From positions 191,018,661 to 191,082,660 of the forward strand of contig CM019063.1 of assembly GCA_009667805.1 (NCBI GenBank): a stretch of DNA of 64,000 bases, given 5' to 3'. This DNA comes from Leptobrachium leishanense. Taxonomy: Eukaryota > Chordata > Amphibia > Anura > Megophryidae. The notes under the pieces are model-generated. The model did not search any database. It saw only the letters and a list, made by a program, of their open reading frames with translations, and had not been told where the DNA came from. The position numbers and the translations under genes are program-made. Positions 30,090 through 43,557 of this stretch are shown here, in pieces (position 1 is the first letter of the stretch; each line of letters opens with the position of its first letter).

Positions 30090-30511
30090 GGCTGGGGTCA
30101 GACTGAGGCAGTGCGAACGCGCGTGCAGGCGCACTTAATCACGGCCGTAGTAGCAGCAAATGACGGGCAATGACAGCCAATATACGAAGTACGGTCGCAC
30201 AAAAGTCCGGCTGCGCAACGCAAGTGGCAAACGAACGCATTTTGTCGAGAACGTAAAACCGCTAGTACGGTTGTACAGAGTGCGCTGCGTCGCTAGCGCG
30301 TGTGTGCGTGAATTGGAGATGTCAGACGCTGCTAATGTCCGGCCAACATAACGTCCAGACGCACAAAGTGTTTTATCGATGATCCGTACAAAATCACGAA
30401 GCAAATGCGCATCGTATGACCGCTATCGCGTACTCCGTGAAAAAATGCGTCCATTCGTTCGAACGCACTTTTTCACAGACAACGCGAAAATGCGTTCGTC
30501 TGACCCTAGCC
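30090..30511. mobile_element. Harbinger-like MITE, 422 bp, inside LINE B ORF2
   Basis: Flanked by TAA on both sides (30087-30089, 30512-30514), the 3-bp target type of PIF/Harbinger. The terminal inverted repeat is GGCTGGGGTCAGAC against GTCTGACCCTAGCC. The interior is rich in CpG and GAACGCA/TGCGTTC motifs. Relatives sit at 37004-37339 and 37540-37849. Confidence 0.8.
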
Positions 30512-31239
30512 TAAAGGAAACATCACAATGGATAAGTATCAAAACACCTCTTGCCTTAACCGGGGCAGTGGCATGAAATTGGTGAGGGTAGGAGGGGAGG
30601 TATAACTTGTGGTGGGCCGAACATTTAATGTGAGTCTCCTGTAAACACACTATTGTTGGGTGGTTATGTCGCAAATCAGCGTATAAAGAATGCCTCTTAA
30701 AGGGAATATTTAACATTTATCAAAATGATTTTCACACCCATCACAAGTACATAAACAGGTACCTAAAAAACATGCTAAACCTCACAAATATAAATCGGCA
30801 ATGACCAAAAAACACAATAGTGATCATGTCCCAAACAGTTCCACAGTAATGTACCAAGATGGTGCAATGGGGGAGGGGAAAAAATAAAATCCAAAACAGG
30901 GAAAAGAAAAGGAAAAAGAAAACGCACAGAAAAGGAAAAAAGTTAAAAGAAAAAAGGAAAAGAATCAAAAAGAAAAAAATTAGAGACGGTGCAACAAGCT
31001 ATTGCTCCCTGTACAAAAAGATACTCCACGGCCACAGAGAAACATCGGGCCTACCCCAAAAGCCATGAGTGCAGATGGGGGGCGCTGCCAGAAAAAGGTG
31101 GAGAACATCTGTGACAGCGACAGACCGTCAGACCGGCCACATGAAGTGGATCAAAACTAATAAATGTCCAGATGCCAGAGAACTCCACCAAAGTCCCAGA
31201 AGCGAAGGATGTGAAGGTAATAAACAAAGATCAATAACC

Positions 31240-32229
31240 TCACATCAAGCAGAACGTACGCGGTGCCACTCCGGTGAAACCTTTGAAGGGGAGACCGTTA
31301 GGAGGGGTCATCTCACCCATCAGATCCCACACCTGGAGAGTGGAGACACCTTCTTGCAGCGTATGGAATACTGAGACCGTGCCACGATAAGTAACCAGTA
31401 GCTTCAAGGGGAAACCCCATCTGTATGGAATATGGTGGTCACGGAGCACCTTGGTAATTGGCAAGCATTCTCTGCACTGTTGCATCGTAGTTGCCGAGAG
31501 GTCCGGGAAGAAAGCAATCCCAGTATAGGTGTCAGGAAGAACAGGGGCCTTCCGCATGGTCGCCATCAACAGATCTTTAACATGATAGAAATGAATGCGT
31601 GTCAAGACGTCTCGTGGGAGCGCAGCATCCAGGTTTCGTGGTTTTGGAACACGGTGCGCCCTGTCAAGCAGCAACATCGAGTCAGCCGTATCAGGCAGCA
31701 GGATATGAAATAAGGCGAGCAGATAAGTAGTGAGACCATCAGATTTAATTGATTCAGGGATGCCACGAATTTGAATATTATTCCTGCGGGAATGATCTTC
31801 TAAATCCGTGACTTTCAACAGCGGTGCATCATGAGATGTTTTCAAATCTTTATATGCATCCACAAGTTCGTTATGTGCCATGCATAAATTGTCAGATTTA
31901 TGTTCCAAAAGATCTGTACGTTCCTCAATTTATCGAATGTCCTGATGGAGGGAGGCTGTAATCGTACGAAAATCTTCCTGTATCGTTGTGCGGAGATCAT
32001 GCAGCATATCTTGAATTTGCTTACTTGTTGCTGGAGCCGAGGATTGAAGCTGAGGCTGCCTGGGATCAGCGTCCACTGCCTCCGTCGTGGGACTAGGTGA
32101 GTGCGGGGATCGAGGGCCCATAGCGCCATCATCTTGCGGCCTATCTCGAGGCTTTCCGGATCTCAACGGTTCCGCTGTTTTCTGGACCTTGGTGGGTGCC
32201 ATCTGATGCCCTGAGGTCCGCGGAGTCAC
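31240..32229 (-). pseudogene. LINE B ORF1 (one in-frame stop)
   Basis: Same architecture as ORF1 of LINE A: a basic N-terminus, a predicted coiled coil, then DHSRRNNIQIRGIPES and YRWGFPLKLL in the C-terminal domain. A single TAA stop near 31929 follows HQDIR and splits it into about 100 and 230 codons; the frame continues unchanged after it. L1-type RNA-binding protein, inactivated. Confidence 0.85.
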
Positions 32230-32352
32230 CGGGGACTTATGCGGTGAAGATCCGCTGCAGTTGCGGGCTGTTGCGGCCCAAAATTCCAGCGGTCAGCGGG
32301 AGCTCACTCTAAACGCGACCTTCCACTATGGCCGTCGGACACGCCCCCCCTT

Positions 32353-32985
32353 CCTCATGTTTTTCATTTCTTCCTTGTTGTTTTGTGTGTCTCTTGGTGT
32401 CTAGCTGATTTTCTTTCTTATGGAAACTCCTAAGAAAATACTGGTCAATACTATAGCAGGACCCCATTTTGAACCAATTTCTTTCCATCTCCACTAATTT
32501 GATCTGTAGGCTCGTACGAAATCTAACTTTGCTTACAGTTAAGAGTGAATTCATTACTGCAAAAAGAACAAAGAAATCTGCATTAAAACCAAAGGTTTCA
32601 ACAGTTACAGGAACTGCCTTAGTTGCAGAAGCACTTCAGAGCGGATATTTTCTCTTTTTACTTGAAGTACACATGAACAAAGGCTTTTTTAAGATCAGAA
32701 AAGTGATGACCTGTGTCAAGTAATGACCTGTATCAAGAGCTCTAAACGTCTGTATTCAGGACCATTTTGCAAACATTAAAAAGGGGTACGAATTACATAG
32801 TGTATCACAGCACTTTAAATCAAAGCATAACTGTGACACGAAACATCTGTCCTTTACGGGCATAAAAAAAAGATACAAATCCCAAGATGGGAGACCTGGA
32901 CAAAATTCTAGGGAAGAAAGAAATTAATTAATTTACAACTTTCGACTGTACAACTGTATGGACTCATTGCAGATTTTGAGATGCA
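32353..32985. other. Stretch without recognised features
   Basis: AT-rich sequence between LINE B and the L2-type LINE. Short open frames only; no repeat ends seen. Confidence 0.6.
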
Positions 32986-34055
32986 CTCCCCCCCCCCTAT
33001 ATCTGATGATACTCAGATTTAGCTCTCTACCCCGATCTCTCTCCTCCTGTCCTTTCCAAAGTCAGTGACTTTTTATCTGGCATCTCCTCCTGGATGGCCT
33101 CTCACCACCTAAAGATTAACATGTCAAAGACTGAGCTCCTACTAATTCCTCCTTCTAATGCCTCCCCACCTCCTGACTTCTCTATCATGGTTGATAGTGA
33201 ATAGTGATACCATCTCCCCATCAAGCCATGTTCGCTGTCTCAGAGTTACACTTGACTCTTTCCTTCATCCCCCACATCCAGTCTCTTTCCTCCTCCTGCC
33301 GCTACCAAGTACGTAATATTTCCAGAATTCTACCTTTTCTTACTGACACCACAAAGCAACTCATCCACGCCCTTGTAATCTCCCGACTTGACTATTGTAA
33401 TAATCTTCTAGCTGGCCTCCCTCTCTCCCGCCTCTCCCCCTACAATCCATTCTGAATGCCTCCGCCAGGCTCATCCACATCACCCGCCGCTCAGTCTCTG
33501 CTGCTCCTCTCTGCGAGTCCCTTCACTGGCTCCCCATCCACTGCAGAATTAAATTCAAAATCCTTACCCTGACATTCAAAGCTCTCACTAACTCAGCTCC
33601 CCACTAATCACCAAATACACCCCAACCCACTCCCTAAGGTCAATCTGTGACCTGCGCCAAGCTTCTCCCCACATCACCTCTTCCCATGATAAAACTGCAG
33701 GGTTTCTCACGCGTAGCCCCCATCCTCTGGAATGCTCTCCCTCGTACTGTCAGACTTTCCCCTAGTTTCCCTTCCTTCAAACGCTCCCTTAAGGCATTCC
33801 TATTTAGGGAAGCCTACCACCCGACTCACTGATACACCTCACTGTCCCAACCAGTCCATCACTCTCACCTTGCAGTCCTCTCCTCCTGTTTCCAACCCTT
33901 CAAGATTGTGAGATCCTACGGGAATAGAGCCCTCGTCTCCTGTACTGGTTTGTCAAATGTTGTTCAATGTATTGTATCCCTATCTCTATACTGTGCCCAT
34001 TGTACAGCGCTGCGGAATATGCTGGCGCTTTACAAATAAAGATTAATAATAATAT
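32986..34055 (+). mobile_element. 5'-truncated L2/CR1-type LINE (RT C-terminal part and 3' end)
   Basis: Starts just before the decayed catalytic box (GATGATACTCAG, ADDTQ in relatives). It continues through SWMASHHLKINMSKTELLLI, VISRLDYCNNLLAGLP and SLHWLPIHCRIKFKILTLTF to RVAPILWNALPRTVRLS and SFKRSLKAFLF, in several frames. These are the conserved RT-tail blocks of CR1/L2-type LINEs (family knowledge). The 3' end GCGCTTTACAAATAAAG is followed by TAA repeats. Several frameshifts and stops make it dead. Confidence 0.85.
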
Positions 34056-35171
34056 ATATAACCATGAAATTCAACACTGTCCTTTCCAAAAAAATGAGAC
34101 TTTCGACATTGCAGATATGGTTTCCTCGAAAATACCCATAATTTTTTTTATATTTTTTATTTTTTATGTATTTTTATTTATACAATTTTACTTCTATTAC
34201 TCTGCTAGAACCCATTTTTCTATACCTCCCAATTTTTGGAATTGGACATCAATTTTTTTTTATACTAAAATTTATTTCTCCTTTTTTGTGATAGAATATT
34301 TTAACTGGAATTTAATTCTGGGATTGATCACTCAAGGCTTTATTTTAGTTAGAGCCATCTCCTTTCTTTTAATTGATTAGTTGGCCGATTTTATTTATTG
34401 ATTCATTGGATAAAAAAACCCCACTTTTTTCTTATTTAACCCCTTAAAGGGACATGCATGCTTTGCTAGTGTGCTTTTAAAAACATGCAATGCCTTTTGA
34501 ATGAGTTGGTAGTGTCATTCAGCAGGCATAAAAATCAAGTAAATTATATTTTTTCATATTTCCCTGATCTTCTTTCTTGGTGTTTTCCACGACCACATCA
34601 GGAGGCACTTTAAGCTGACCAATCATTGTGTCACCTAGATATACATAACACACAGAGGATGTGCGACTGAATTGCTCCTCCTCCCTCCTGCACTGTGTGC
34701 TGAGGGGAGGGCGGGGCTGAACTTTCACCCCCCCAGCTACTGCAGAGACAGGGAAGGAAAGAAATCCATACACACAGGGAGAAAAAGAGACAGCAGAGAG
34801 AGGGACAACAAAGAAAAGCACAGAGACACCGCAAGAAACGGTAAAGCGAGAAAGACAGCGAGATAAAGCAGAGAGAGCACAAGAAAGGTGCAGTGAGAGA
34901 GAGCGCACACAAGAGACAGCACAAGAAAGAGTGAGAGTGAGTGACTGTGAGGGAGTTTGAGTGAGACGGGGAGTATGTAAACCATGAAAGAGCCTAAGTG
35001 AGCGGATGAGTGAGTCTGTGTGTGAGCGAGTCAGCAGTTGTTTATCTTTCACAGTTGCAGAGATGCTAATATTCAGTTCCTCAGTTTCCCCAGGCTGAGG
35101 TCCTGAGTGTGCACAAGGTTTCACGTGCACAGCTTGGGTTAGTTCATACATCACAGGTATTTATAAAGCGC
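34056..35171. other. AT-rich and GA-rich stretch without a gene
   Basis: 34100-34440 is T-rich. 34740-34990 is a purine-rich simple repeat (GAGAGA, AAAGAAAG) whose complement stays open as Leu/Ser-rich frames that I do not regard as genes. A TTAACCCCTTAAAGGGACA motif at 34436-34454 resembles piggyBac-like MITE ends, but no partner end was found. Confidence 0.5.
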
Positions 35172-35517
35172 TACAAAAAAGAGAAGGGTCCTAGTGGTGC
35201 AGTTGATTCATTAGGTCAATAACTGTTGTATGCAGGTTATAATCCTAGACACGTACCTTAACAAATTTATATGTATTCAATGTGCCTAACCTGGCGTACG
35301 TTCAAATAAAGCCTGGTAACATATGTATTCGATGTGCCTAACCTGGCGTACGTTCAAATAAAGCCTATGTTACCAGGCTTTATTTGAACGTACGCCAGGT
35401 TAGGCACATCGAATACATATAAATTTGTTAAGGTACGGGTCTAGGATTATAACCTGAATACAACAGTTATTGACCTAATGAATCAACTGCACCACTAGGA
35501 CCCTTCTCTTTTTTGTA
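35172..35517. repeat. 346-bp near-perfect palindrome with an internal partial duplication
   Basis: TACAAAAAAGAGAAGGG at the left is mirrored by CCCTTCTCTTTTTTGTA at the right. The two arms (about 145 bp) match almost base for base. Between them lies an extra direct copy of about 50 bp (GTGCCTAACCTGGCGTACGT occurs twice in the left half and once inverted on the right). Confidence 0.92.
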
Positions 35518-35624
35518 CGTTCAAATTGGCACATTTTTGTTGTTATTTATGTGCAATACCTTGTAGGCAGCAAACTCTAATCGTATATAGCCCAATTTCC
35601 AGCGTCTCCACAGACACCAACACT

Positions 35625-35755
35625 TTCATTTATAAAGCGCTAGCAAATTCCGTAACGCTGTGCAATGGGAGAGGCAGAATAACAAATGTCCATACAAGTT
35701 AAACACACAGAACAGTAGGAGAGAGGACCCTGCCCAAGAGCTTACAATCTAAGAG
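35625..35755 (-). repeat. L2-type LINE 3'-end fragment or derived SINE
   Basis: TTTATAAAGCGCTAGCAAAT, then GCTGTGCAATGGGAG and AAGAGCTTACAATCTAAGAG. This is the reverse complement of the 3' end pattern of the LINE at 34000-34050. Confidence 0.65.
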
Positions 35756-36379
35756 GAGAGGGCTGACACTCGAGGTGAGGGTAATAGCTGAGTATGTGAA
35801 GTAGTGGGGTGCATGGGGGCTGTGGGCAAGATGGAGCAAGACATGTAGTTCATGTGAAGCTTTGATGGGTGGAGTAGTGGGTGGGGAATATTCCGGAAGT
35901 AGGAGCTGAAGAAACACCCCTAGCTGAGGTGGCGGAAGATGAAATGACAGAGTTTAAAGCAAGAAAAATAAGCATTTTTTACACATTTTTAAAACTTTAT
36001 TGATTTATTTTAACCCCTTAGTAACTGGACGGTTTTACGAAAGTCCGTCTGTTAGTGCCCGCTGCTGTTTTTATGTTTCTTCGCTGTTTGTGTTTAGGTC
36101 AAATTTTCTTCTTACTCGTTTATGCAACCCACACATATTATATACCGTTTTTCCTGCCATTAAATGGACTTTCTAAAGATACCATTATTTCCATCATATC
36201 CTATACTTTACTATAAAAAAATATGAAATATGATGAGAAAAAAATTGAAAAAAAACAGACTTTTTTCAAATTTTAAACCCCGAAATCTACAACCACCATA
36301 AAAAGACCCCAGCTAAATAGTTTAGAAATTTTGTCCTGAGATTAGAAATACCCAATTTTTACATGTTTTTTCTTTTTAA

Positions 36380-36938
36380 CCCCTTCACCGCTGACCTATT
36401 TCACCTTTGTGCGCTGAGCTCATTTTGACCGTTTCATGCTCATCATTTTTAAGTGCCAGCCTAGGTCCTATTTTAGTAAACCAATCTCTCCAATGATAAA
36501 AAAACATGACTCTGGATCGGGAGATAGAGGGATCCTTTGGATCCCCTTATCTCCACTTGCAGCTAGGGGGTTAACTGGCCCACTGACATCCTCACACATA
36601 TAGTGAGGATATCAGTGGGAAGGGGTGACCCAGAGCCCTCCCCTTCCACCTTTTTCACTGCAGGCGCATGGCGATGATGTCATCACGCACTGCGATGAGG
36701 TCATCGCACCTGCTGGGCCCCCTGAAAAGGCGGAGCAGGCTTCCAGCTTGCCAGTCCGTCGCGGGAGCCCAGCAGGTAGGTGAGTATAGGGGAGTGAGGT
36801 TAGGAGACCAGAACGTACCATGTACATCAGCTTAATGCCGTCTGAATAATAAAATAGGGCTTCAAATCACATGATTAGCATAAAACCGTCAAAATGAGCT
36901 CAGCTCACAGAGGTGAAATGGCTCAGCAGTGAAGGGTG
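36380..36938. mobile_element. Inner piggyBac-like MITE, 559 bp
   Basis: TTAA precedes the left end CCCCTTCACCGCTGACC (36376-36379). The right end AGCAGTGAAGGGTG is inverted to it but the TSD there has mutated to GTAA. The inner arms GTGCGCTGAGCTCATTTTGA and TCAAAATGAGCTCAGCTCAC pair. It is placed centrally in the larger foldback. Confidence 0.65.
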
Positions 36939-37003
36939 TAAAAAGCAAAAACATGTAAAAATTGGGTATTTCTAAACTCAGGACAAAATTTTTAAACTAT
37001 TTA

Positions 37004-37339
37004 GGCTTGTGTCAGACGAACGCACTATGTGTGCCCGTACTGACGTGCTTACCGACGTCCGTCGCAGCATTGTGATGCTGCAACGGGACCGGTCACCCGC
37101 TTGTGTGCACGCATGAAATGCGCGTGCAACAAGCGTCCGTTATCCAAGCCTCCCGTCAAAGCGCTAGGACACGCATTGACGGAGCTGCAAAGTGCGATTC
37201 TCCATAGGAGGATCGCAATTGCAGCGCTGAGCGCACTGAGTGCGCTCAGCGAGGTGGCCAGACGGGTTTCGAGTGGAAGGAACGTCCACTCTCACGGACA
37301 TTCCATCCGCTCTCCAAAGACACTAGTCTGACACTAGCC
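37004..37339. mobile_element. Harbinger-like MITE, 336 bp
   Basis: Terminal repeats GGCTTGTGTCAGACGAACGC and inverted GTCTGACACTAGCC, in an arm of the piggyBac-like element. TTA on the left and ATA on the right is a 3-bp duplication with one change. The other arm shows the empty site (CTAAATAG), which supports insertion. Confidence 0.75.
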
Positions 37340-37539
37340 ATAGCCGGGTTCTTTTTTTGGCAATTGTAGAGTTTGGGGATTAAAGTACAAAAAACTGTTT
37401 TTTGCCATTTATTCATCATATTTCATAAATAATTTTTTAGTAAATTATAAGATATGATGAAAATAATGGTATCTTAAGAAAGTACATTTAATGGTGAGAA
37501 AAACGGTATATAATATGTGTGGGTTCCAAAAATGAGTAA

Positions 37540-37849
37540 AGCTAGTGCCAGATGAGCGTCTTTGGAGTGCAGAAGGAACGTCCGTGAGAGTGGACGTTCC
37601 TTCCACTTGACGCCCGTCTGGCCACCTTGTGGAGCGAACTCCTCCTATGGAGAATCGCACTTTGTAGCTCCATCAACGCACGTCCTAGCGCTTTAACGGA
37701 GATGCTTGGATAATGGACGCTTGTTGCGCGCGCATTTCGTGCGCATGCATAAGCATGTGACCAGCCCAGTTGCAGCATCACAATGCTGCAACGGACGCCG
37801 GTAAGCAAGTCAGTACGGGCGCACATAGCGCGCTCGTCTGGCGCCAGCC
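37540..37849. mobile_element. Harbinger-like MITE, 310 bp
   Basis: TAA on both sides (37537-37539, 37850-37852). Ends AGCTAGTGCCAGATGAGCG and inverted CGCTCGTCTGGCGCCAGCC. It is the same family as the copy at 37004 in inverted orientation, inserted in the right arm of the piggyBac-like element. Confidence 0.78.
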
Positions 37850-38195
37850 TAAGAGGAAAATTAGACCTAAACACAAAACGTGCAGAAATGTAAAAACAGC
37901 AGTGGGGAGTTTCGGACAGACAATGGTAAAACCACGTGGTCACTATGGGGTTAACATGCTTTTTGTCCATGTTCTAATAGAGCTTCTGTTTATGAAGCAG
38001 GCAGGTGGAATGATTGTTTTTACCTCAGCTGTAAAGTACATCACATTTACAAACGAATATTTGTTTGAGTGCTTATTTATCCATAGTAATCACAGTTCCA
38101 ACACACAGCTCTTGCACACTTGATTTCTTCCGCAAAGCAGAATGTAGCACTTGATAACATAGTCCATTATCATGTGTACAATGTTCCTCACTCAA

Positions 38196-38232
38196 CACAT
38201 AATTCGCACTGCGTTCGTCTGACCCCAGCCTC
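38196..38232. repeat. Solo end of a Harbinger-like MITE
   Basis: GCACTGCGTTCGTCTGACCC followed by CAGCC matches the terminal repeat of the 30090-30511 family. No second end is seen nearby. Confidence 0.5.
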
Positions 38233-38333
38233 AAATGTTTGTCAAGAAGTGAATTGAGATTCATACATATCTTGTCCAAAATCTGTAAGAGAAAAAACTT
38301 TGATGAGATATCTGTTCATCCAATAATGAGTGA

Positions 38334-38456
38334 TGGCGTACTGTGGCACCCCATATGTTTCGGAACTACATGACCCATGTTGCTTAGTCAACTTTAGGTT
38401 GGCTGAGCATCATGGGACACGTAGTTCAGAAACATCTGGGGTTCCTAGGTTCGCCA
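38334..38456. mobile_element. Small MITE (TGGCG...CGCCA)
   Basis: Inverted ends with inner pairing GTTTCGGAACTACATG / CGTAGTTCAGAAACAT and ACCCATGTTGCT / AGCATCATGGG. It is related to the MITE at 12689-12810. No clear TSD. Confidence 0.65.
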
Positions 38457-39868
38457 TGTGCTAGACATGTATATGTCCCAATATAATCCAAACTAAAACA
38501 ATAGCAGACACTCACAGGTCTGTATTAAAGTTTCTGGTTTCAGCAGTTACAAAATTACATGCTACACTGTCAATGTGCCAACTACACCAAGCCGTTACAG
38601 TGGCATGAAGATTTTGAGACTTATTTACCATCTGACACACTGAGTGCCTACCATTTGTATGTTAATATGTATATCTATCTCTATAAATCCATTTTAGGTA
38701 TGTATGTATGTATACAAATATATACAATAACAAACACCTGACTCATATATTTTTTATTCATAATTCCGCTTTTCCACATTGAAGTGGAAAAACATGATGG
38801 GCGTGTCGTTTCATTGTGAAGTGTTGTCTACCGAAGGCGGTAGCCGTTGATTAATTTAAGCTCTCAGCACCCTGCAGTAATGGAAAAGATCCTGCGTCCT
38901 AAACCAGATGTCTGCACTTAGCACACTTCCTTCCAGTCACTGCCCAACCCAACCTTACTGCTGAGCAAGTGACCTCATACAATTTCCACCTGAGCAGGCC
39001 TACTGTGCCTGGAGCACTGTCATTTATTTCATTTTTTTAAAAGGATTTTTAATGCTGCATTCACTGCAATGGCTAGACTGTAGTTTTTGTGTAAGTCTGA
39101 AGCTATTTCAGATACCTAAAGCACAAAGAAATGTATGTACACAATTAACATAAAATGCAGACTGGTTTAAGAATGTAATATGAGAAATTGCACAATGCAG
39201 AGCAGTACTCCCATCATGCAAAGCCTGACAGGTGCCACCACAATACCAGGAGCGCCCACCTCCAAGCTATCCGTAGGGCAAAGAAGAACTGGACTGGGCA
39301 CTCAACCTCCTAATTTCCGAGAGGTTTATTAGACAACACAACTACAGCAACATTTAAGCTACAAAACATTGCTCTTGTGTTGTTTAGTAAACCTGTCTGA
39401 AATAGGTCAGTTCCAGTTGATTCGATCAGTGGTTTATGAATGTGACACAGCAGCACAGACATTCACAAGGCATTGTCACTACTAAATGACACCACTGATC
39501 TGCTCAGACAGATAAGCCAATGAATTTATTTACAGGTAAGAGGTAGGTATTTTAATTAGGATTTATCCAGGGGTTAGGTCTAGCTGGGACATGTGGGAAA
39601 GGTAGTTCCCATGTGCCCTACACACTGTAAAGCCGGAGATACACTGGCTGTGATGCAACGGGGTGCAAAGCAGGTGCTTCACGCCGTGTCACATCACTGC
39701 CGAAGCTGACTATTTCCAAGTCTGGGCACTCAGGGCATGCGGCCTGACGCCTACTGAGCGTGCAGAGAAGATAGGGCTGTATACACTGAGCACATCTCGA
39801 CTCGCAGCGCCGCCTACATGTGCTGCGCGCCTTTTCACACCGGCCGCAATGCGCTGTTTTTTTGGACA
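38457..39868. other. Stretch without recognised gene
   Basis: Contains short GTAT repeats near 38700 and a GC-rich block at 39630-39855 that may be a MITE remnant. No coding gene or clear element borders. Confidence 0.5.
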
Positions 39869-39870
39869 TA

Positions 39871-41487
<1,617 letters not shown>

Positions 41488-41639
41488 TATTATCTTAAAT
41501 AAAAGAAATTCTTGAAGAGACTAGTTCCTCACCTTGATTAAACCTGCCTAACATGTTTACATTTGCATAATCATACAACATTCATCTACTTTTGAAGAAA
41601 ACAATGACATTTCTTTGGCAACGGTTTGGTGAGTGCATC

Positions 41640-42288
41640 TGCAGTCATCTCTACTGATGGGCAATACTGAATATTGATAAGTCCTTGCTCTTGTGTGTCC
41701 CTGAGCAGATGATATTTTACGTCAATGTGCTTGGTTCTAGGGTTGATCCTTTCTGATTGTGTCAACTTTGTCTTCGAAGATGGGTATCGGTTCAGACATG
41801 TCCAGTCTCATATCTAATAGAAGTTGACGAATCCAAATTGCTTCTTGACATGCATGTGCGGCTTCAGTTGAAGAGAGCGCAACAGTCGCTTGTTTTTAAC
41901 TAGACCAACTGATGGTTCCTTCTCCATACTGGAAGATGTAACCACTAGTAGCTTTGCGGTCTGTAAGGTCTCCGGCCCAGTCAGCATCTACATATCCAAT
42001 TAAGTTTGTATTTGATGTTGCTGGCAGTCGCAGCTTCATATGAATTGTTCCTTTCAGATATTGTATCACCCTTTTTACAGCATTCCAGTCACGTTGACAG
42101 AGTGTTGACACTTTTCTACAGAGTATACTCAATGCTGCAGCAATGTCTGGTCTTGTCACAGTGGCAATGTATAAAAATTTTCCAATTGCTTTGCGGTACT
42201 TATCATTGTTAGGTAACAAGTTTTCCATTCCATTGTATTTCTGGTAAGCTGGTTCCATAGGCGTTTTCACTTCTTTTGCATCTTGCAT
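41640..42288 (-). pseudogene. Copia RNase H region
   Basis: RTE/Copia-type linker YRKAIGKFLYIATVTRPDIA, then the RNase H start IGYVDADWAGDLTDRKATSG (catalytic Asp). The open frame stops at 41896. The remaining C-terminal part (TKHIDVKYHLLRD, TADALTKPLPKK) can be read down to about 41640 in another frame. Confidence 0.85.
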
Positions 42289-42297
42289 GTGAAACTC

Positions 42298-43557
42298 TTA
42301 CAAAATGTCTGTAATTTTCTGACTTTGGTTAAGAAGATAACTTCCATCCTCTTCTCTCTCGATTTGAATTCCTAGATAGTGAGCGATGTTCCCAAGTTCT
42401 TTAATCTCAAAGTTTTGTGTCATTTTTGTAATTATTTGATCATAATCCCCTTCTTGTTCGAAACAAATTATAATGTCATCAACATAAATTAGTATGTATA
42501 TCCATTTGTTTTCTTGATTCTTTGAATATGGATCAGCTTTACTACTTGAAAATCCTTCGTTCACTTTTTCATTCCACATTCTTGCAGCTTGTTTGAGACC
42601 ATAGATGCTCTTTTGCAGTTTACACACAAGGTTCTGTCCTGTATTAAACACTGGTGGCTGTTCCATGTAGAGTTCTTCTTTAATATCTCCATATAGGAAA
42701 GCTGTTTTGACGTCCAGGTGCTTCACTTGCATTCTTTTTTCAGCTGTGATGCTGAGGAATGTTCTAATGGTTGTGTGTTTTACCACTGGAGCAAAAGTTT
42801 CATCATAATCTTCTCCATATTTCTGGGAATATCCCTTGGCAACTAATCTTGCCTTGTATCTGTTAATATTTCCTTCTGCATCATATTTGACTTTAGTTTT
42901 GTGACCGGGAGGGAGCTCAGTGAGAGTCCAAGTTTCATTTTTCTGAAGTGATTCTATTTCTTCTTCAGCCGCCTTTCTCCACTGATTGGCTTCCCTGTTT
43001 GGCAGTTTTTCTATGTCTTCCCAAGATGCTGGTTCAAGTGTCTCATGTGTCTTAGCAGTGTATGACAGCTTGCGCGGTGGGATCCCTTTTGTTATCCGAG
43101 TAGATCTTCTGATTTCTGGTTGATCAGTAGGTTCCATTGGATTGTGAACAGTTATGTCATCAATTGTGAGTTCCACCTCTTGGTCTGACTCCTGCACAAC
43201 TACACTTTGGTCAGCATCTCTTGCTGTTTCAGTTGGCAAATTTTCTTCATGTGTTTCGAGAGTCATTATGTCTGATGTTTGGCTTTCATCAAAATAAACA
43301 CTGCGGCTTACTGTGACCTTGTTGGTCTTTGGATGAAGGATTCTATATCCCTTACTTTGTTCACTGTAACCTACTAGAATACCTTCTATGGCTGTGTTCT
43401 CCAACTTGGATCGTTTTTCACTTGGAATGTAAGTGTATGCTTTGCAGCCGAACACTCGAATGTGTCCTATACTAGCTTTTGATCTGTTCCACATTTCATA
43501 TGGGGTACTTTCAATTGCTTTAGATGGTAGCCTGTTCTGTATGTATGTTGCAGTCAT
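42298..43557 (-). pseudogene. Copia reverse transcriptase region (419 codons open)
   Basis: Begins with the integrase C-terminal segment (ESTPYEMWNRSKASIGHIRV, FGCKAYTYIP), then a variable acidic linker. The RVT_2-type reverse transcriptase has KARLVAKGYSQKYGEDYDE, TFAPVVKHTTIRTFLSI, LDVKTAFLYGDIKEELYM and SIYGLKQAARMWNEK, with the catalytic box LIYVDDIIIC. The YVDD box and gene order identify Copia (Ty1 type). A break at 42298 separates it from the RNase H piece. Confidence 0.92.

Larger units (their letters stand above)
26540..30716 (-). pseudogene. LINE B ORF2 (endonuclease-RT, broken)
   Basis: Open pieces in order: endonuclease start (30716-30520, CLQETHIK), endonuclease rest (30072-29557, LCGDFNQSLDL, YSRIDHFFL, WSDHAP), linker (29539-28808), RT (28528-27641, [43 protein letters not shown]) and C-terminal pieces down to 26540. 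The gaps are a Harbinger-like MITE at 30090-30511, a hAT MITE at 28504-28673 and several frameshifts. The catalytic box is FADD, in contrast to HADD in LINE A. Confidence 0.85.
26430..32352 (-). mobile_element. LINE B: decayed L1/Tx1-type LINE with two insertions
   Basis: Minus-strand element with the same layout as LINE A: a 5' end GGGGGGGCGTGTCC at about 32352, ORF1, a spacer of about 500 bp, ORF2, and a 3' end near 26430-26460. ORF1 has an in-frame stop and ORF2 several frameshifts. Two MITEs sit inside ORF2. I could not find a clear target-site duplication; the 3' side is a GATA-rich simple repeat, so that border is approximate. Confidence 0.85.
36014..37950. mobile_element. piggyBac-like foldback element, with nested insertions
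   Basis: TTAA on both sides (36010-36013, 37951-37954). The left end CCCCTTAGTAACTGGACGG is inverted at the right as CGTGGTCACTATGGGG. The arms continue as long inverted repeats of roughly 360 bp: GACCCCAGCTAAATAG on the left corresponds to the inverted sequence at 36990-37360. TTAA target and C-rich ends suggest piggyBac type. Three further elements lie within it. Confidence 0.75.

Noticed and set aside
30423..30576. Open frames across the Harbinger-like MITE
   Set aside because: They cross a clear TIR/TSD insertion in LINE B; chance frames.
26430..32353. Target-site duplication for LINE B
   Set aside because: No matching sequence of useful length on both sides; the left side is a GATA simple repeat, so I did not claim one.
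34519..35154. 211-codon minus-strand ORF rich in Leu and Ser
   Set aside because: Its body is the complement of a GA-rich simple repeat; no domain recognised.
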